Assembly (NCBI GenBank): GCA_029880325.1
Contig: JAOUOP010000072.1
Span: 1-32,849, forward strand
Direction of reading: 5' to 3'
Source of the DNA: Myxococcales bacterium
Lineage (GTDB): Bacteria > Myxococcota_A > Polyangia > Polyangiales > JAFGIB01
Length of the DNA stretch: 32,849 nucleotides
This document shows positions 22,825 to 32,505 of this stretch, piece by piece. The translations under genes and the position numbers were made by a program. Below the pieces are notes generated by a model that had not been told where the DNA came from, did not search any database, and worked only from the letters and a program-made list of their open reading frames with translations. Each line of letters opens with the position of its first letter. Position 1 is the stretch's first letter.

Positions 22825-25800
22825 TTGCGTATCGACACCAAAGAGCTGCTTTTGGAGGCGCTTTCGCCCTCGCTCGCGATTGCCGAACGCTTCACCGTCG
22901 AACGCCCCCTGGGCGAGGGCGGCATGGGTGTGGTGCAGCTCGCCTACGACAGGGAACGGGATTCCTGGGTCGCACTCAAGACCCTGCGCAGCAGCGATCC
23001 GGAGGCGATGTATCGCTTCAAGCGCGAGTTCCGCGCGCTCACCGGCCTGCGCCACAAGAACCTGGTCGAACTCTACGAATTTTTCCAGGACGGCGACAAC
23101 TGGTTCTTCACCATGGAGTATGTCGAGGGCGAGAACCTGCTCGAGACATTGCACCACGGCGACCGGGACCTCTTCGACGAAGACCAGACGCTGCCGGCCA
23201 CCGGCCACCTTGCGGCGCAATTTCCCTCGCCGACCAAGGACATGGGCAAGCTGCGTTCGGTCTTCCTGCAGATCGCGCAGGCCCTGGTCACCCTCCACAA
23301 CGCCGGCACCCTGCACCGCGACCTCAAACCCGAAAACGTGATCGTCGATCGCGAGGGGCGGGCCGTGGTGCTCGACTTCGGCATCGCCATCGAGCGCAAG
23401 CCCGACGGCGTCTACGAGACCCATGGCCCCGGCGTGGCCGGCACGCCCGCCTATATGTCTCCAGAGCAGACGCGGGGCGAGGGTCTGGACGAAGCCAGCG
23501 ATTGGTACGCCTTCGGCGCCATGCTCTACGAAGCCCTGACCGGCGAGGTGCCCTTCGACGACCAGGACTACCAGCAGCTCTTCATCATCAAGCAGGAGCA
23601 GGATCCGCCGCCAGCTTCCAGCCGCGTGCAGGGCGTGCCGGGCGACCTCGACACCCTCTGCATCGGACTGCTGTCCCGCGACCGCAGCGAACGCCCCGAC
23701 GGCCCCACCGTGATCGCGGCCCTGCGCCAGGGCATGCGCCAGTCGGAGCGTCCGACGATGATGCCCGCGGCCCTGATCGAAGCGCCCTTCGTCGGGCGCC
23801 AGGAGCAGCTGCTGGCCCTAGAGGACGCGCTACAGGCCTGCGGGCGCGGCATTCCCATCGTGGCCGCCCTGCACGGCCCCTCCGGCATCGGCAAAAGCGC
23901 CCTGGCCACGCGCTTCCTGCGCGCACGCGTGCAGGACAGCGACACCGTGGTGCTGACGGGCCGCTGCTACGAACACGAAGCCATGGCCTTCAAGGCCTTC
24001 GACGCCGTCATCGATTCGCTCAGCCGGCACCTGTCGAAGCTCGGGCGCAGCCGCGCGGCCCGCTACCTGCCGCGGCACCTATCGGCCCTTACCTCGGTCT
24101 TCCCCGTGCTCGGGCGCGTGCCCGCGGTGCAGGAGATCCGCAATCGGCGCCGCCAGCGCTTCGAACTGCCCAGCGACCCCACCGAGGTGCGCCGCCTGGC
24201 CTTCAGCGCCCTGCGCGAGCTGCTGGCGACCTTGGCCGAAGAGGCCCATTTGATCGTCTACATCGACGACCTGCAGTGGGCCGATCTCGATAGCGTCAAG
24301 CTGCTCGAAGCCCTCGTCGACGGTCCGGGGGCCCCGGCCATGCTGCTTTTGTGCGCCTATCGCAGCGGCAAGGAAGATCGAAGTGCCTGCATCGAGGCCT
24401 TCGAAGCCTCGCGCGTGCGAGCGGTCGACACGGAGCTGCGCGACATCGCCCTGGGCCCCCTCTCGGAGGCCGAGTCCGAGCTGCTCACACGCCACCTGCT
24501 GGCCGACAACGTGACCATCGATCCGGTCGCGGTGGCCGCCGAAGCCCACGGCAGCCCCTTCCTGCTCACCGAGCTCGCGCGCTTCGCCCGCTCCAGCCGC
24601 AGTCGCAGGCGCGGCGCCGACGCGACGGTGGACCTGGAGTCGGCCATCGCCGATCGCCTGGAGCGCCTCTCCAGCGACGGTCGCACGCTGCTGACGCTTT
24701 TGTGCGTGGCCGGCCGCCCCCTGACACGCAGGATCTACTCGCTTCTGCGTATGCATGACGTGGACCTACAGCGCGCGGTCTCGGAGTTGCGCGGCCACAG
24801 CTTGGTCGCCTCCACCGCCCGCGGCGCGCTCTCGCCCTACCACGGCCAGATCCGCCAGGCCATGTTGGCGCAGGTCAGCGACGACGAGCGCCGCAGCTGG
24901 CATGCCCAGCTCGCACAGGTGCTCGAAGTCGATCAACGCACCGACCTCGAAACCCTCGCCTATCACTTCCGCGGCTCCGGCGATCAACAACGGGCGGCGA
25001 CCTACGCCATTCGCGGCGCCCGCCAGGCCTCGCGCGACTTCGCTTTTGACCGTGCGGCCGAGCTTTACCAACTCGCAGTTGAGTACGGAACCCTCGACGC
25101 CGACGAGCAGCGCGGCCTGAGCATCGAGCTGGCCGAGGCCCTGGAGCTGGCGGGGCGGCGCTCCGAGGCGGCCAGCAATCTGCTCTGGGTCGCCGCCGAT
25201 GCGCCCCCGGACGAAGCGCTGGCCCTCAGGCGTCGGGCCGGCGTCGCCTACGTGCTCGGCGGTCACACCGAGCGCGGGCTGTCGCTGTTGCGCGAGGCCC
25301 TGCGCAAGTACGCGCTGGACTTCTACGACTCGGAGCAGACCAGCCTCACCACCTGGTTCTACCGCTATCCAGACCTTGTCGAACGGGGTCTTGCGTGCAC
25401 GCCAAAATCCGAGCGCGAGGTCACCGGTGCCGATCTCGAACGCCTCGATACTCTGTGGGCAGCAAGCTTTGGGCTCTACCGCGTCGAAGGCGTGCGCACC
25501 TTCCCACTGGCGCTCGAGTGCCTGATGGACGCACTCGAAGTGGGCGAGCGCTACCGCCTGGTTCGGGCGCTGTGCTTTCACCACGCCTACGTCGACTTGC
25601 CCATCAGTCAAGTCGACGGCCACCCCCCCCTCGGCGCCCTCGATGCCGCCGCCGAGATCGCCCGCGGCGACGACGATCCACGCCTGCAGGCCTGGCTCAT
25701 GCTTGCACGGGGCGCCGAACGGCTCGCTGTCGGCGACCCGGAAGCCTTTGCCTTGCTGGAATGCGCCCAGGAGCTTCTGCGCAGTCGCTGCGCCGAGAGC

Positions 25801-26574
25801 ACCCTGGAACGCGCCTTCTGCAGCACCGCCATGGTGGCCGACATGACGCCCTTTGGCATGTGGGGCGCGGCCCACGAGCTCGGTGAGCAGTGGCGCGCCG
25901 ACGCGGTCTCCTACGACGATCGCGGTCTGACGTTCCCGGCGGCCCTGGCCGGCGCCTGCGCCGCCATGGCCCGCGGCGAGATGGTGCTGGCCGAGCGCAT
26001 GATTGCACGCGAGCGCGAGCAAACCTCCCACGTGCGCTTCGAGGTCACCTTCCCCATCGACGTCATGGAGTGCATGTTGGCCCAGATCAAGGCCGACGTG
26101 GCGGGCCTGGAACGCTTTTTGCCGCGGGCCAAGCGCTTCCTCGACAGCCTCGAAGGACTGCCCCCCCGCCCGCGTGCCGAAGCGCTGGCGACGCGCGCCT
26201 GCGCCTATTTGGCGCTGGACATCGCCGACGAAGAGGGTGAACCCTGGCTCAAGCGCGCCGAGCGCGACGCCGAGGCCCTGCGCGCCCTCGATCTGCCGCG
26301 CTTCCGCACGCGCCTCTTCTGCCTTTTGGCGTCGCTGGCGGCGCGCAAGGAAAACCGCGACATGGCGTTGACCTACCTGGAGGCCGGCGCCGACCAGAGC
26401 AACGAAGACGACCCGCTCCATCACCTCTGCCGTTACTGCTACGGCGTGCTGACCGATTCCGAAAGCGGACCAAAGATCATCAAGCGCGCCGCCGCTGCCC
26501 TGGGCAGCGCGGGCATCCGCTACCCGGCGATGCTGGCGCGGGCCTACTGCCCGGGCCTGCTCGACTCGCGGTGA
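22825..26574 (+). CDS. Ser/Thr kinase - AAA ATPase - alpha-solenoid regulator (PknK-like)
   Basis: 1249 residues in three parts. The kinase domain (about 22-300) has GEGGMG (30-35), Lys52, HRDLKPEN (164-171), DFG (184-186) and SPE (212-214), so it appears active. An AAA/STAND-type ATPase follows: VGRQEQLLALE (323-333), Walker A GPSGIGKS (351-358) and Walker B LIVYIDDLQWAD (476-487). The C-terminal 600 residues are helical repeats of TPR type (many AELYQLAVEYG, AEALELAGR units). It is a soluble signalling hub comparable to PknK-like proteins that join phosphorylation with ATP-driven assembly. Start is uncertain: the first in-frame initiator is TTG 22825, immediately upstream of RIDTKELLLEAL, and no ATG precedes the kinase core. 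A gene with helix-turn-helix features follows and may be a partner. Confidence 0.92.
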   Translation: MRIDTKELLLEALSPSLAIAERFTVERPLGEGGMGVVQLAYDRERDSWVALKTLRSSDPEAMYRFKREFRALTGLRHKNLVELYEFFQDGDNWFFTMEYVEGENLLETLHHGDRDLFDEDQTLPATGHLAAQFPSPTKDMGKLRSVFLQIAQALVTLHNAGTLHRDLKPENVIVDREGRAVVLDFGIAIERKPDGVYETHGPGVAGTPAYMSPEQTRGEGLDEASDWYAFGAMLYEALTGEVPFDDQDYQQLFIIKQEQDPPPASSRVQGVPGDLDTLCIGLLSRDRSERPDGPTVIAALRQGMRQSERPTMMPAALIEAPFVGRQEQLLALEDALQACGRGIPIVAALHGPSGIGKSALATRFLRARVQDSDTVVLTGRCYEHEAMAFKAFDAVIDSLSRHLSKLGRSRAARYLPRHLSALTSVFPVLGRVPAVQEIRNRRRQRFELPSDPTEVRRLAFSALRELLATLAEEAHLIVYIDDLQWADLDSVKLLEALVDGPGAPAMLLLCAYRSGKEDRSACIEAFEASRVRAVDTELRDIALGPLSEAESELLTRHLLADNVTIDPVAVAAEAHGSPFLLTELARFARSSRSRRRGADATVDLESAIADRLERLSSDGRTLLTLLCVAGRPLTRRIYSLLRMHDVDLQRAVSELRGHSLVASTARGALSPYHGQIRQAMLAQVSDDERRSWHAQLAQVLEVDQRTDLETLAYHFRGSGDQQRAATYAIRGARQASRDFAFDRAAELYQLAVEYGTLDADEQRGLSIELAEALELAGRRSEAASNLLWVAADAPPDEALALRRRAGVAYVLGGHTERGLSLLREALRKYALDFYDSEQTSLTTWFYRYPDLVERGLACTPKSEREVTGADLERLDTLWAASFGLYRVEGVRTFPLALECLMDALEVGERYRLVRALCFHHAYVDLPISQVDGHPPLGALDAAAEIARGDDDPRLQAWLMLARGAERLAVGDPEAFALLECAQELLRSRCAESTLERAFCSTAMVADMTPFGMWGAAHELGEQWRADAVSYDDRGLTFPAALAGACAAMARGEMVLAERMIAREREQTSHVRFEVTFPIDVMECMLAQIKADVAGLERFLPRAKRFLDSLEGLPPRPRAEALATRACAYLALDIADEEGEPWLKRAERDAEALRALDLPRFRTRLFCLLASLAARKENRDMALTYLEAGADQSNEDDPLHHLCRYCYGVLTDSESGPKIIKRAAAALGSAGIRYPAMLARAYCPGLLDSR

Positions 26575-26600
26575 GCTTTCGCGCTGGCGTCGCGAGTTCT

Positions 26601-26632
<32 letters not shown>

Positions 26633-26661
26633 TGGTGCGACACGACTGCCATTTCTGACAC

Positions 26662-26689
26662 TTGTCGTGACCCGACCCGCGGCTAGATT
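26662..26689 (+). promoter_or_regulatory. Candidate promoter of the helix-turn-helix regulator gene
   Basis: TTGTCG (26662-26667) and TAGATT (26684-26689) are 16 bases apart, giving a transcription start near 26696 and a very short leader before ATG 26705. The 28-G run lies 30 bases upstream of the -35 box. Similarity to the sigma-70 consensus is partial. Confidence 0.35.
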
Positions 26690-26704
26690 GACACCCGAGA
26701 GGCC

Positions 26705-27703
26705 ATGAACATCCAAGCGCTCATCAACGGCATCGTGCAGCAGACGACCGTGCTCATCGCCCACGTGGCGACCTTCGGCGGCACCCGCGCGCCGCTGGCC
26801 CAGGTCGCCAACCAGGTCTTCATCGACCTGACCAACGAGCTGCAGCGCCAGGGCGTCAAGAAGAACGTCATCGCCGACATGTTCGGCATGGCGCTTCGGA
26901 CCTATCACCGGCGCATCCGCACCCTGACCGAATCCCAGACCGACAGCGGGCGCATCGTCTGGGACGCAGTGCTGGACTTCATCCGCGACAACCAGCCGGT
27001 GTCCTTGCGCCAGATCAAGAAGCGCTTCGGCTACGACGACCCCAACATCGTCAGCGGCGTGCTCGGCGACATGACCCAATCGGGCTTCGTCTACCGCAGC
27101 GGCCAGGGCGAGGCCTCGATTTTTCGCCTCGCCGAAGAAGCCGACTTCGCCCACAGCCAGGCCGACGAGCGCAGGGAAGCCAACGAGTACCTGGTCTGGC
27201 TCAACGTCTACCGCCTGGGCAAGGCCTCGCCAGCGACCCTCGGCGAGCGCAGCGGCCTCGAAGAAGAAGAACTCGGCCAGGCGCTGGCAACGCTGATGGC
27301 CGACGGCCGCGTGGTGGAGTCGCGCGACCACGAGGGCCTGCACTACCACAGCCGCCGCTTCGACATCCCCATGGGCCACAGCGGTGGCTGGGAAGTGGCC
27401 GTGCTCGACCACTTCCAGGCCATGGTCTCTGCAGTCTGCGTAAAGCTGCGGGGCGGCGCGCTGCGCGCCGACCTCGAAGACGCCACCGGTGGCAGCACCT
27501 TCACCCTGGAGGTCTGGCCCGGCCATCCCCTCGAGCAGGAAGCCAAGGGCCTGCTCGCCGCCACGCGCGAAAGCGTGGAAGCCCTGCGCGAGCGCATCGA
27601 CGACTACAACCGCGAACACGGCAAGCCCGACGCCCTGGACGCGGTGACTTTTTATCTCGGGCAATTCATCAAACAGGATGAGGTGGACGATGATCTCCGA
27701 TGA
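26705..27703 (+). CDS. Predicted DNA-binding regulator with helix-turn-helix domains
   Basis: 332 residues, no signal or membrane segment. Residues about 50-73 (VKKNVIADMFGMALRTYHRR) have the helix-turn-helix pattern of Fis/sigma-54-activator-type DNA-binding helices. Residues about 85-135 (AVLDFIRDNQPVSLRQIKKR, then GVLGDMTQSGFVYRSG) look like a winged helix, and a similar unit follows around 180-225 (WLNVYRLGKASPATLGERSG). The C-terminal third is mixed alpha/beta with no catalytic motif. I recognise the type as a myxobacterial predicted transcription regulator often found by kinase genes, but no named family. GAGAGG precedes the ATG. It follows the kinase/ATPase gene in the same direction, and its 3' end overlaps the next start by 14 bases. 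Confidence 0.8.
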   Translation: MNIQALINGIVQQTTVLIAHVATFGGTRAPLAQVANQVFIDLTNELQRQGVKKNVIADMFGMALRTYHRRIRTLTESQTDSGRIVWDAVLDFIRDNQPVSLRQIKKRFGYDDPNIVSGVLGDMTQSGFVYRSGQGEASIFRLAEEADFAHSQADERREANEYLVWLNVYRLGKASPATLGERSGLEEEELGQALATLMADGRVVESRDHEGLHYHSRRFDIPMGHSGGWEVAVLDHFQAMVSAVCVKLRGGALRADLEDATGGSTFTLEVWPGHPLEQEAKGLLAATRESVEALRERIDDYNREHGKPDALDAVTFYLGQFIKQDEVDDDLR

Positions 27704-28358
27704 AAGAAACCAAAGGGATCACCGGAACGCGGGGGTCGGTCATGGGACCGGCGGCGCTTGCCGTACCAACGGGCGCCCCCGCCTCGGCGGGCACTTGCTG
27801 ACGGTCGCCCTGTGGGTCGGCAGCGGTCTGTTCGGCTGCGCCGAAAGTAACGACGGCGGCGGCCCCGACGTCTCGAGCGGCACGCACTGGCAAGCGTGCA
27901 CCACCGACGCGGACTGCACCCGCCTGGTCCAGGCCGTGGGCTGCGGCGACGACGGCTACTGCGTCGATGCCGACGGCGAACGCGTGATGACCACCCCGGG
28001 CAGCGGTCCGAGTCCTGCGGGAAGCGGCGGTAGCGGCGGCAGCGCTGGCAGCGGTAGCGGCCCGGACGAGGCGACACTGCGCCAGTCGATCCTGGACGAA
28101 GCCGACGCGCTCAACAGCTGCACCTCGGCTGCCGAGTGCACCAACGTCACCCTGCCCTTCTCCTGCGACGCCTACTTCTTGAATGCCAGCGCAGACCGCA
28201 CGCAGCTCGATGCGTTGATCGCGGAGTACTCGGCGAGTTTCGTCGAAGGCGGCCTCGCGTGCACGCTGGCGTGCCGTTGCGGCGAGCTCGTCTGTGACGC
28301 GGGCAAGTGCATGGGCATCGACAGCGACTGCATGTCGGCCACCGGGGTCTGCCTGTAG
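27690..28358 (+). CDS. Small cysteine-containing lipoprotein
   Basis: 222 residues. A rather long basic n-region (about 33 residues) precedes a hydrophobic segment and the lipobox GLFGC (Cys50). The mature part has WQACTTDADCTRLVQAVGCG, a Gly/Ser spacer (about 110-125), then NSCTSAAECTNVTLPFSCDA and a C-terminal Cys cluster (ACTLACRCGELVCDAGKC). The repeated C-x(4-5)-C units resemble those of the two cysteine-rich lipoproteins at 13764 and 21587 but are not the same modules. Function is unknown. ATG 27690 is chosen because AGGTGG sits just upstream; ATG 27678 is an alternative. It overlaps the end of the regulator gene, which suggests coupled translation, and is followed by a strong terminator. 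Confidence 0.8.
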   Translation: MISDERNQRDHRNAGVGHGTGGACRTNGRPRLGGHLLTVALWVGSGLFGCAESNDGGGPDVSSGTHWQACTTDADCTRLVQAVGCGDDGYCVDADGERVMTTPGSGPSPAGSGGSGGSAGSGSGPDEATLRQSILDEADALNSCTSAAECTNVTLPFSCDAYFLNASADRTQLDALIAEYSASFVEGGLACTLACRCGELVCDAGKCMGIDSDCMSATGVCL

Positions 28359-28383
28359 CGCCCGCACTGCGCCGACAGCATCG

Positions 28384-28425
28384 ATGGCGCGTGCTCCCAG
28401 GCGGAGCGCGCGCCATTTGCCTTTA
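28384..28425 (+). terminator. Rho-independent terminator with a 14-bp stem
   Basis: ATGGCGCGTGCTCC (28384-28397) pairs along its full length with GGAGCGCGCGCCAT (28403-28416), with one T-G wobble, around loop CAGGC. It is followed by TTGCCTTT. It ends the regulator/lipoprotein unit 25 bases after the stop. Confidence 0.72.
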
Positions 28426-28460
28426 CAGCCAGGCACCGCTTGCGCGAGGATCGCCCCGCC

Positions 28461-29198
28461 ATGCCCGCCCGCGACCACTTCGCGCAACGTCTCCTGGCCA
28501 TCGTGCTCGCGCTGCCACTGCTCGCGGCGCTGGCACAGCCCGCCGCCGCCGACGCCGACAAGGCCAAGGACGCCTCCGCCCGCGACTCCTCCCTGAGCCT
28601 GGGCCTCGACGCCTACAGCGACGACGTCAGCCAATCGCTCGAGCAGGTTAACACCGGTGGCGGTGGCCGCGGCGACGCCGAAGGAAGCAGCGAGGATCTC
28701 TTCGCCGGCCATCTGGCCCTGCGCACCCTCTTCGCCCCCAAGATCCGCGTGGGTGGCCTTTTGCGGTACTACGGCGACTACCGCTACACGATCGACAACG
28801 ATCGCGATCCGAGAAGCCTCGGACAGCTGCTCGAACTCACCGGCCAGGGCGAATACGTCCTCGGCATCACCGACGACCTCGACGCCCACATCGGAGCCGA
28901 GCTGGGGCTCGCCTTGCTCTTCCCGGGAGGCGACCTGAAGTCGCGTCTGGATGCGCTCGACGCCATGGACTTCAGCACCCTGCCCGGCCCGCGCCTGGGC
29001 TACGTGATCGGGCCACAGGCAGGCGTGCAATATCGCTTCTTGCCGTGGCTGGCCCTGCGCGGCGAGCTTGGCTTGCTATGGCAGCAGCTCTTCTTGATCG
29101 ACTCCTCGGCTGAAAGGGGTGGCCTCGAGGGTTCTTTCAGCTGGCGGCTGGACCTGATCCGGCTGCGGCTGGGTGCCGCGCTCGTATTGCTCTTCTGA
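28461..29198 (+). CDS. Predicted outer-membrane beta-barrel protein
   Basis: 245 residues. The signal peptide ends near PAAADA. The mature protein shows alternating hydrophobic/polar strands such as HLALRTLFAPKIRVGGLLRY, QGEYVLGITDDLDAHIGAEL, GYVIGPQAGVQYRFLPWLAL and LEGSFSWRLDLIRLRLGAAL, ending in Leu-Leu-Phe: the C-terminal aromatic expected for barrel insertion by the BAM machinery. The size fits an 8-stranded OmpA/OmpW-like barrel. There are no cysteines, fitting an outer-membrane protein. ATG 28461 is preferred over a TTG at 28440; GAGGA lies ten bases before it. A role beyond outer-membrane location cannot be read. It stands between a terminator and the next transcription unit. Confidence 0.75.
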   Translation: MPARDHFAQRLLAIVLALPLLAALAQPAAADADKAKDASARDSSLSLGLDAYSDDVSQSLEQVNTGGGGRGDAEGSSEDLFAGHLALRTLFAPKIRVGGLLRYYGDYRYTIDNDRDPRSLGQLLELTGQGEYVLGITDDLDAHIGAELGLALLFPGGDLKSRLDALDAMDFSTLPGPRLGYVIGPQAGVQYRFLPWLALRGELGLLWQQLFLIDSSAERGGLEGSFSWRLDLIRLRLGAALVLLF

Positions 29199-29244
29199 AG
29201 CGCTACCGCTCACAGCAAAAGCGAGCTATCGTAAGCGCGTGCAA

Positions 29245-31062
29245 ATGAGCGTCGACGATGTTGCAACCGTTGGCTGCAACGCGAAACCTCGCGTCCGCGT
29301 CTTACTTGTAGCGCTCGCACTCACCCTTGGTGTTGGGGGATGCACCCGGTACGAGCACGACTTCAGCGTCGGCGATCCCGCGCGCGGTCCTGGCGCGCTC
29401 GCCGGAAGCGACGAAGCTATTAACTCAGAGTTCTCCGGCGGCACAAGTCCAGCCCCCGAGGCCGCTGCCGTCACGCTGCCCGAAGACGGCTCCATCCCCG
29501 ACTGCGACGCCGCCTGCCGCGCCCACTGCGACGGCCTCGGCCTCGACAATCCCGTCGATGAAGCCATGTGCCCGAGCCTGTGGGGCGTTGGTCTCGCCAC
29601 GCAGCCCATCGACGCGCTGGAAGCCTGCCGCCGCATCTACGCCGACCTGGGTGGCCGACTGCCCGGCTTCGGCGAAGTACGCGACGACTGCCGCGAGCGC
29701 CCCTTGGGCGAAGTCGTCTCCGGGTTGATGGCCGAGCCCGAGTTCGTGCTCATCGGGCAGCGGCAGTGGGCCGACGCCCTGCGCTACAACAATGAAGCGG
29801 TCAACTTCGAGCGCATCTACGACGCCGACGCCCTGGTGGGCAAGCTCTACCGCGGCGAGGTGGCCTACGATGAATTCGCCGCCGTGATCAGCGCCCACCC
29901 AGTTTTGACCCGGCGTTACGACACCCCCGGCGACCGCGCCGAGGCACTTTTCTCGTTGCTCCTGGGGCGACCGCCCTACGAAAACGAGCGCAGCGATCTG
30001 GCGCGCCTCTACGCGCTCTGGGGCAACGGCTACTACGATCACCCGAAGCTTCAGACGCGGCTGCCGGATGCGGTCATCGAGTACCGCTGCATCGACGAAG
30101 CCGGCGGCGTCGACGACGCCACCAAGGGTGAGTGCACCAGCGTGCTGTGGGGCTACAACGAGCTGATCCTCGAGCCCGACTTTCGCGCCCAGGACGGCCA
30201 GATGTGGAGCGGCCTGCTGACCGCTGAGGAATGGGAAGCGCTGTCGGCACCGGGGCGCATTCTGTCGGGGCTCCTTGGTTTCTGGGAACACGCGGTCGAC
30301 GACGTACTGCAGCAGTATCTGGGCTACGACCTGGGCAAGCAGCTGCCCGAGGTGCGCCAGCGCCTGATCGAGTACCTGCTCGAGCACGACGGCGATCTGC
30401 GCGCGGTGCACTACGCCGTCGCCACCTCCCAGGTCTACCTGCAAAGCACGGCCACGGCCGACGCCAGCGCCCCCCGCTACACCTACGGCCCCTTCAAGCA
30501 GGTCGAAGTCGAGACCTGGATCGACAGCGTCAAGGCCATCACCGGCTACGACCTCTCCAGCTGCGATCACCGCCTACCGGTGCCCGAGAACCTGATCGAG
30601 AGCGGCTTCCTCGGCACCGCCGTGGTCCACCAGAGCCGCTGGGATCTGGGTGATGACGGCGACGTCGTGGGCGACTATCGCAACCTGGCGCGCACCCTGG
30701 GCGGCTGCCCCGACAACTCCGTCGGCGGTCGCTTCAAGACCATCAGCATCCTGACCACGGCGACCCAGCTGGGGTTCGTCACCGAGGTCTGCAACGCCAC
30801 GCTCGAGCCCGGCCGGGGCGCGGCCATCGCCAAGCTCTTGCCCGCAGATATCGAAGCCGACACCGCGCTCGACGCCGACCTGGCCGAGTCGATTCTCGAA
30901 GCCCAGGTGCGGCGCTTCTTCGGACGGCCTAGCCGCGAAGCCGAACGACTCGACGCGCGCGAACACGCCGACGCCTGCGCGCCCAAGCCCTGCACCGCCG
31001 AGGCCTTCGCCCGTCCCCTGTGTTACGCGCTGCTCGGCGGCAGCGAGATGCTCTTCTACTGA
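29245..31062 (+). CDS. Lipoprotein distantly like DUF1549/DUF1553 proteins, partner of DUF1501
   Basis: 605 residues. Lipobox GVGGC puts the lipidated Cys at 33. After a Cys-containing segment (PDCDAACRAHCDG), residues about 130-200 read EACRRIYADLGGRLPGFGEV, then PLGEVVSGLMAEPEFV and WADALRYN, which resembles the DUF1549 pattern (RR-Y-DL-G--P---EV ... L--SPEF ... W-D-LR). The C-terminus (RRFFGRPSREAERLDA ... CYALLGGSEMLFY) resembles the end of DUF1553, and the gene is followed directly by DUF1501 as in planctomycete-type pairs. Similarity is weak, so the call is by pattern and context. These domains have unclear function and are often fused to or near c-type cytochromes. Start ATG 29245 (GTG 29239 possible). 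It is likely exported and anchored. Confidence 0.7.
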   Translation: MSVDDVATVGCNAKPRVRVLLVALALTLGVGGCTRYEHDFSVGDPARGPGALAGSDEAINSEFSGGTSPAPEAAAVTLPEDGSIPDCDAACRAHCDGLGLDNPVDEAMCPSLWGVGLATQPIDALEACRRIYADLGGRLPGFGEVRDDCRERPLGEVVSGLMAEPEFVLIGQRQWADALRYNNEAVNFERIYDADALVGKLYRGEVAYDEFAAVISAHPVLTRRYDTPGDRAEALFSLLLGRPPYENERSDLARLYALWGNGYYDHPKLQTRLPDAVIEYRCIDEAGGVDDATKGECTSVLWGYNELILEPDFRAQDGQMWSGLLTAEEWEALSAPGRILSGLLGFWEHAVDDVLQQYLGYDLGKQLPEVRQRLIEYLLEHDGDLRAVHYAVATSQVYLQSTATADASAPRYTYGPFKQVEVETWIDSVKAITGYDLSSCDHRLPVPENLIESGFLGTAVVHQSRWDLGDDGDVVGDYRNLARTLGGCPDNSVGGRFKTISILTTATQLGFVTEVCNATLEPGRGAAIAKLLPADIEADTALDADLAESILEAQVRRFFGRPSREAERLDAREHADACAPKPCTAEAFARPLCYALLGGSEMLFY

Positions 31063-31076
31063 TCGGGACCACCGCC

Positions 31077-32504
31077 ATGCGCAAGCGACGAAAAGCCCAA
31101 TCCAAAAAGCCTGAGCGCGCCGCCGGAAGGCTCGGCCGCCGCGAGTTTTTGGTCGGGGCGGCGGCGTCGGCCGGCGTGCTTGTGGCCGCCCCGCACATCT
31201 GGATCCCCAATCCCGCCATCGCCCAGACCAGCGGCCGCGGCAGCATCAAGCACCTGCTCTACATCCGGCTCTCGGGCGGTTTTCGTTTTCAGGTGGCGTT
31301 CAACGCCGACGTCGCCGACCGCTTCAACCCCTTCGGCAGGGCCAAGGGCGTGGCCGCGGGCGCCGAGTGGGGCGTCGGGTCGCTGCTGTCGCGCTCGGGC
31401 TTTCTCGATGGCGAAGACGGCATGGCCCTGCGCGAGCTGGGCATGAAGCCGGTACCCGAGATCGCCGACAAGATGACCGTCCTCGCCTGCGTCGACCACG
31501 AGCCCCTGTCCGCCAGCGCCGACGGCAACCACGGCACCGGCCTCGAGCGCTACTACACGGGCTACGTCGATGGCACCGTGGGCTTCTTCACCATGATCAA
31601 CCACGGCATGAAGGCCGTGCAGGAGCAGGCCGCGGCCGAAGATCGCATCGTGCTGCCCCCCTTCGTGCTCGGTGGCTCGGCCATGGGCCGCGGCGTCGGC
31701 CCCTACGCCGCTTCGCGCCCGCCGGTGCTCAGCGGCGGCGGCTTCGAGGCCTTCGGCATCGACTCCGACGCCACCATCCCCGAGTGGGCACAGGAGATGG
31801 CCATCGCCACCGACGAGCGCAAGCGCGACCGGCAGCATCCGGAGCTTCGCGCCCAGATCGACAGCTTCCTCGACACCCGCCGCGCCACCCGCGCCTACTC
31901 TGATATTTTCAACAGCGATCTCCTGAAGGTCCGATCCAACTCCGACGAACGCGTCGACGGCATCACCAACACCGAGTTACGCCAGGCCCTGGGCACTTCT
32001 GGCGGCGCCAACAACATTGCCCTGGCGCTCAGGCTATTCCACTACGGCTGTCCGGCGGTCTACCTCGACCAGGGCGGCTACGACATGCACTCGGGCGAGG
32101 AAGATGGCCTACCCGGACGCATGGAAGAACTCAACCGCCTGCTCAGCGGCCTCGAGAACGTCCTGGGCCGTATGGAGCACGAGGCCGGCGGCAGCTACTG
32201 GGACCACACCATGATCGTGCTGGGCAGCGAGTTTTCGCGCACCGCGCGCGGCAGCCGCTTCAACTCGGCGCGCGGCAGCGACCACGGCGGCGACCTGGCC
32301 ACGCGTTGGATGTCGATGCCCGTGATGGGCGGCATGGTCAGCAGGCCCGGACGCCAGATCGGCGCCACCCGCAGCTCCGACATGACCGCCACCGGCGAGG
32401 TCTTCTCCTACCGCTCCCTGCTCAAGACCCTGCTCGACGGCCTGGGCTGCGATCACCAGGAGTTTTTCCCGGCCGACGAGCCCTTCGATCACCTCTTCGC
32501 CTGA
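31077..32504 (+). CDS. Tat-exported DUF1501 protein
   Basis: 475 residues. A twin-arginine signal begins with RREFL (21-25), a hydrophobic stretch and a cleavage site near AIAQ (about 49/50), so it is exported folded. The body carries DUF1501 elements: IRLSGGFRFQ near the mature start, GGYDMHSG (counterpart of the family's GG-D-H motif) and GSEFSRTARGSRFNSARGSD followed by HGG (counterpart of the SEFGRT ... DHG motif). The His and Asp residues fit the alkaline phosphatase/sulfatase-like metal site proposed for this family, but activity is not known. It starts 14 bases after the previous stop, with a weak ribosome binding site, and is followed at one base by the lipoprotein at 32506, so the three genes are probably one operon. 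Confidence 0.88.
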   Translation: MRKRRKAQSKKPERAAGRLGRREFLVGAAASAGVLVAAPHIWIPNPAIAQTSGRGSIKHLLYIRLSGGFRFQVAFNADVADRFNPFGRAKGVAAGAEWGVGSLLSRSGFLDGEDGMALRELGMKPVPEIADKMTVLACVDHEPLSASADGNHGTGLERYYTGYVDGTVGFFTMINHGMKAVQEQAAAEDRIVLPPFVLGGSAMGRGVGPYAASRPPVLSGGGFEAFGIDSDATIPEWAQEMAIATDERKRDRQHPELRAQIDSFLDTRRATRAYSDIFNSDLLKVRSNSDERVDGITNTELRQALGTSGGANNIALALRLFHYGCPAVYLDQGGYDMHSGEEDGLPGRMEELNRLLSGLENVLGRMEHEAGGSYWDHTMIVLGSEFSRTARGSRFNSARGSDHGGDLATRWMSMPVMGGMVSRPGRQIGATRSSDMTATGEVFSYRSLLKTLLDGLGCDHQEFFPADEPFDHLFA

Positions 32505-32505
32505 G

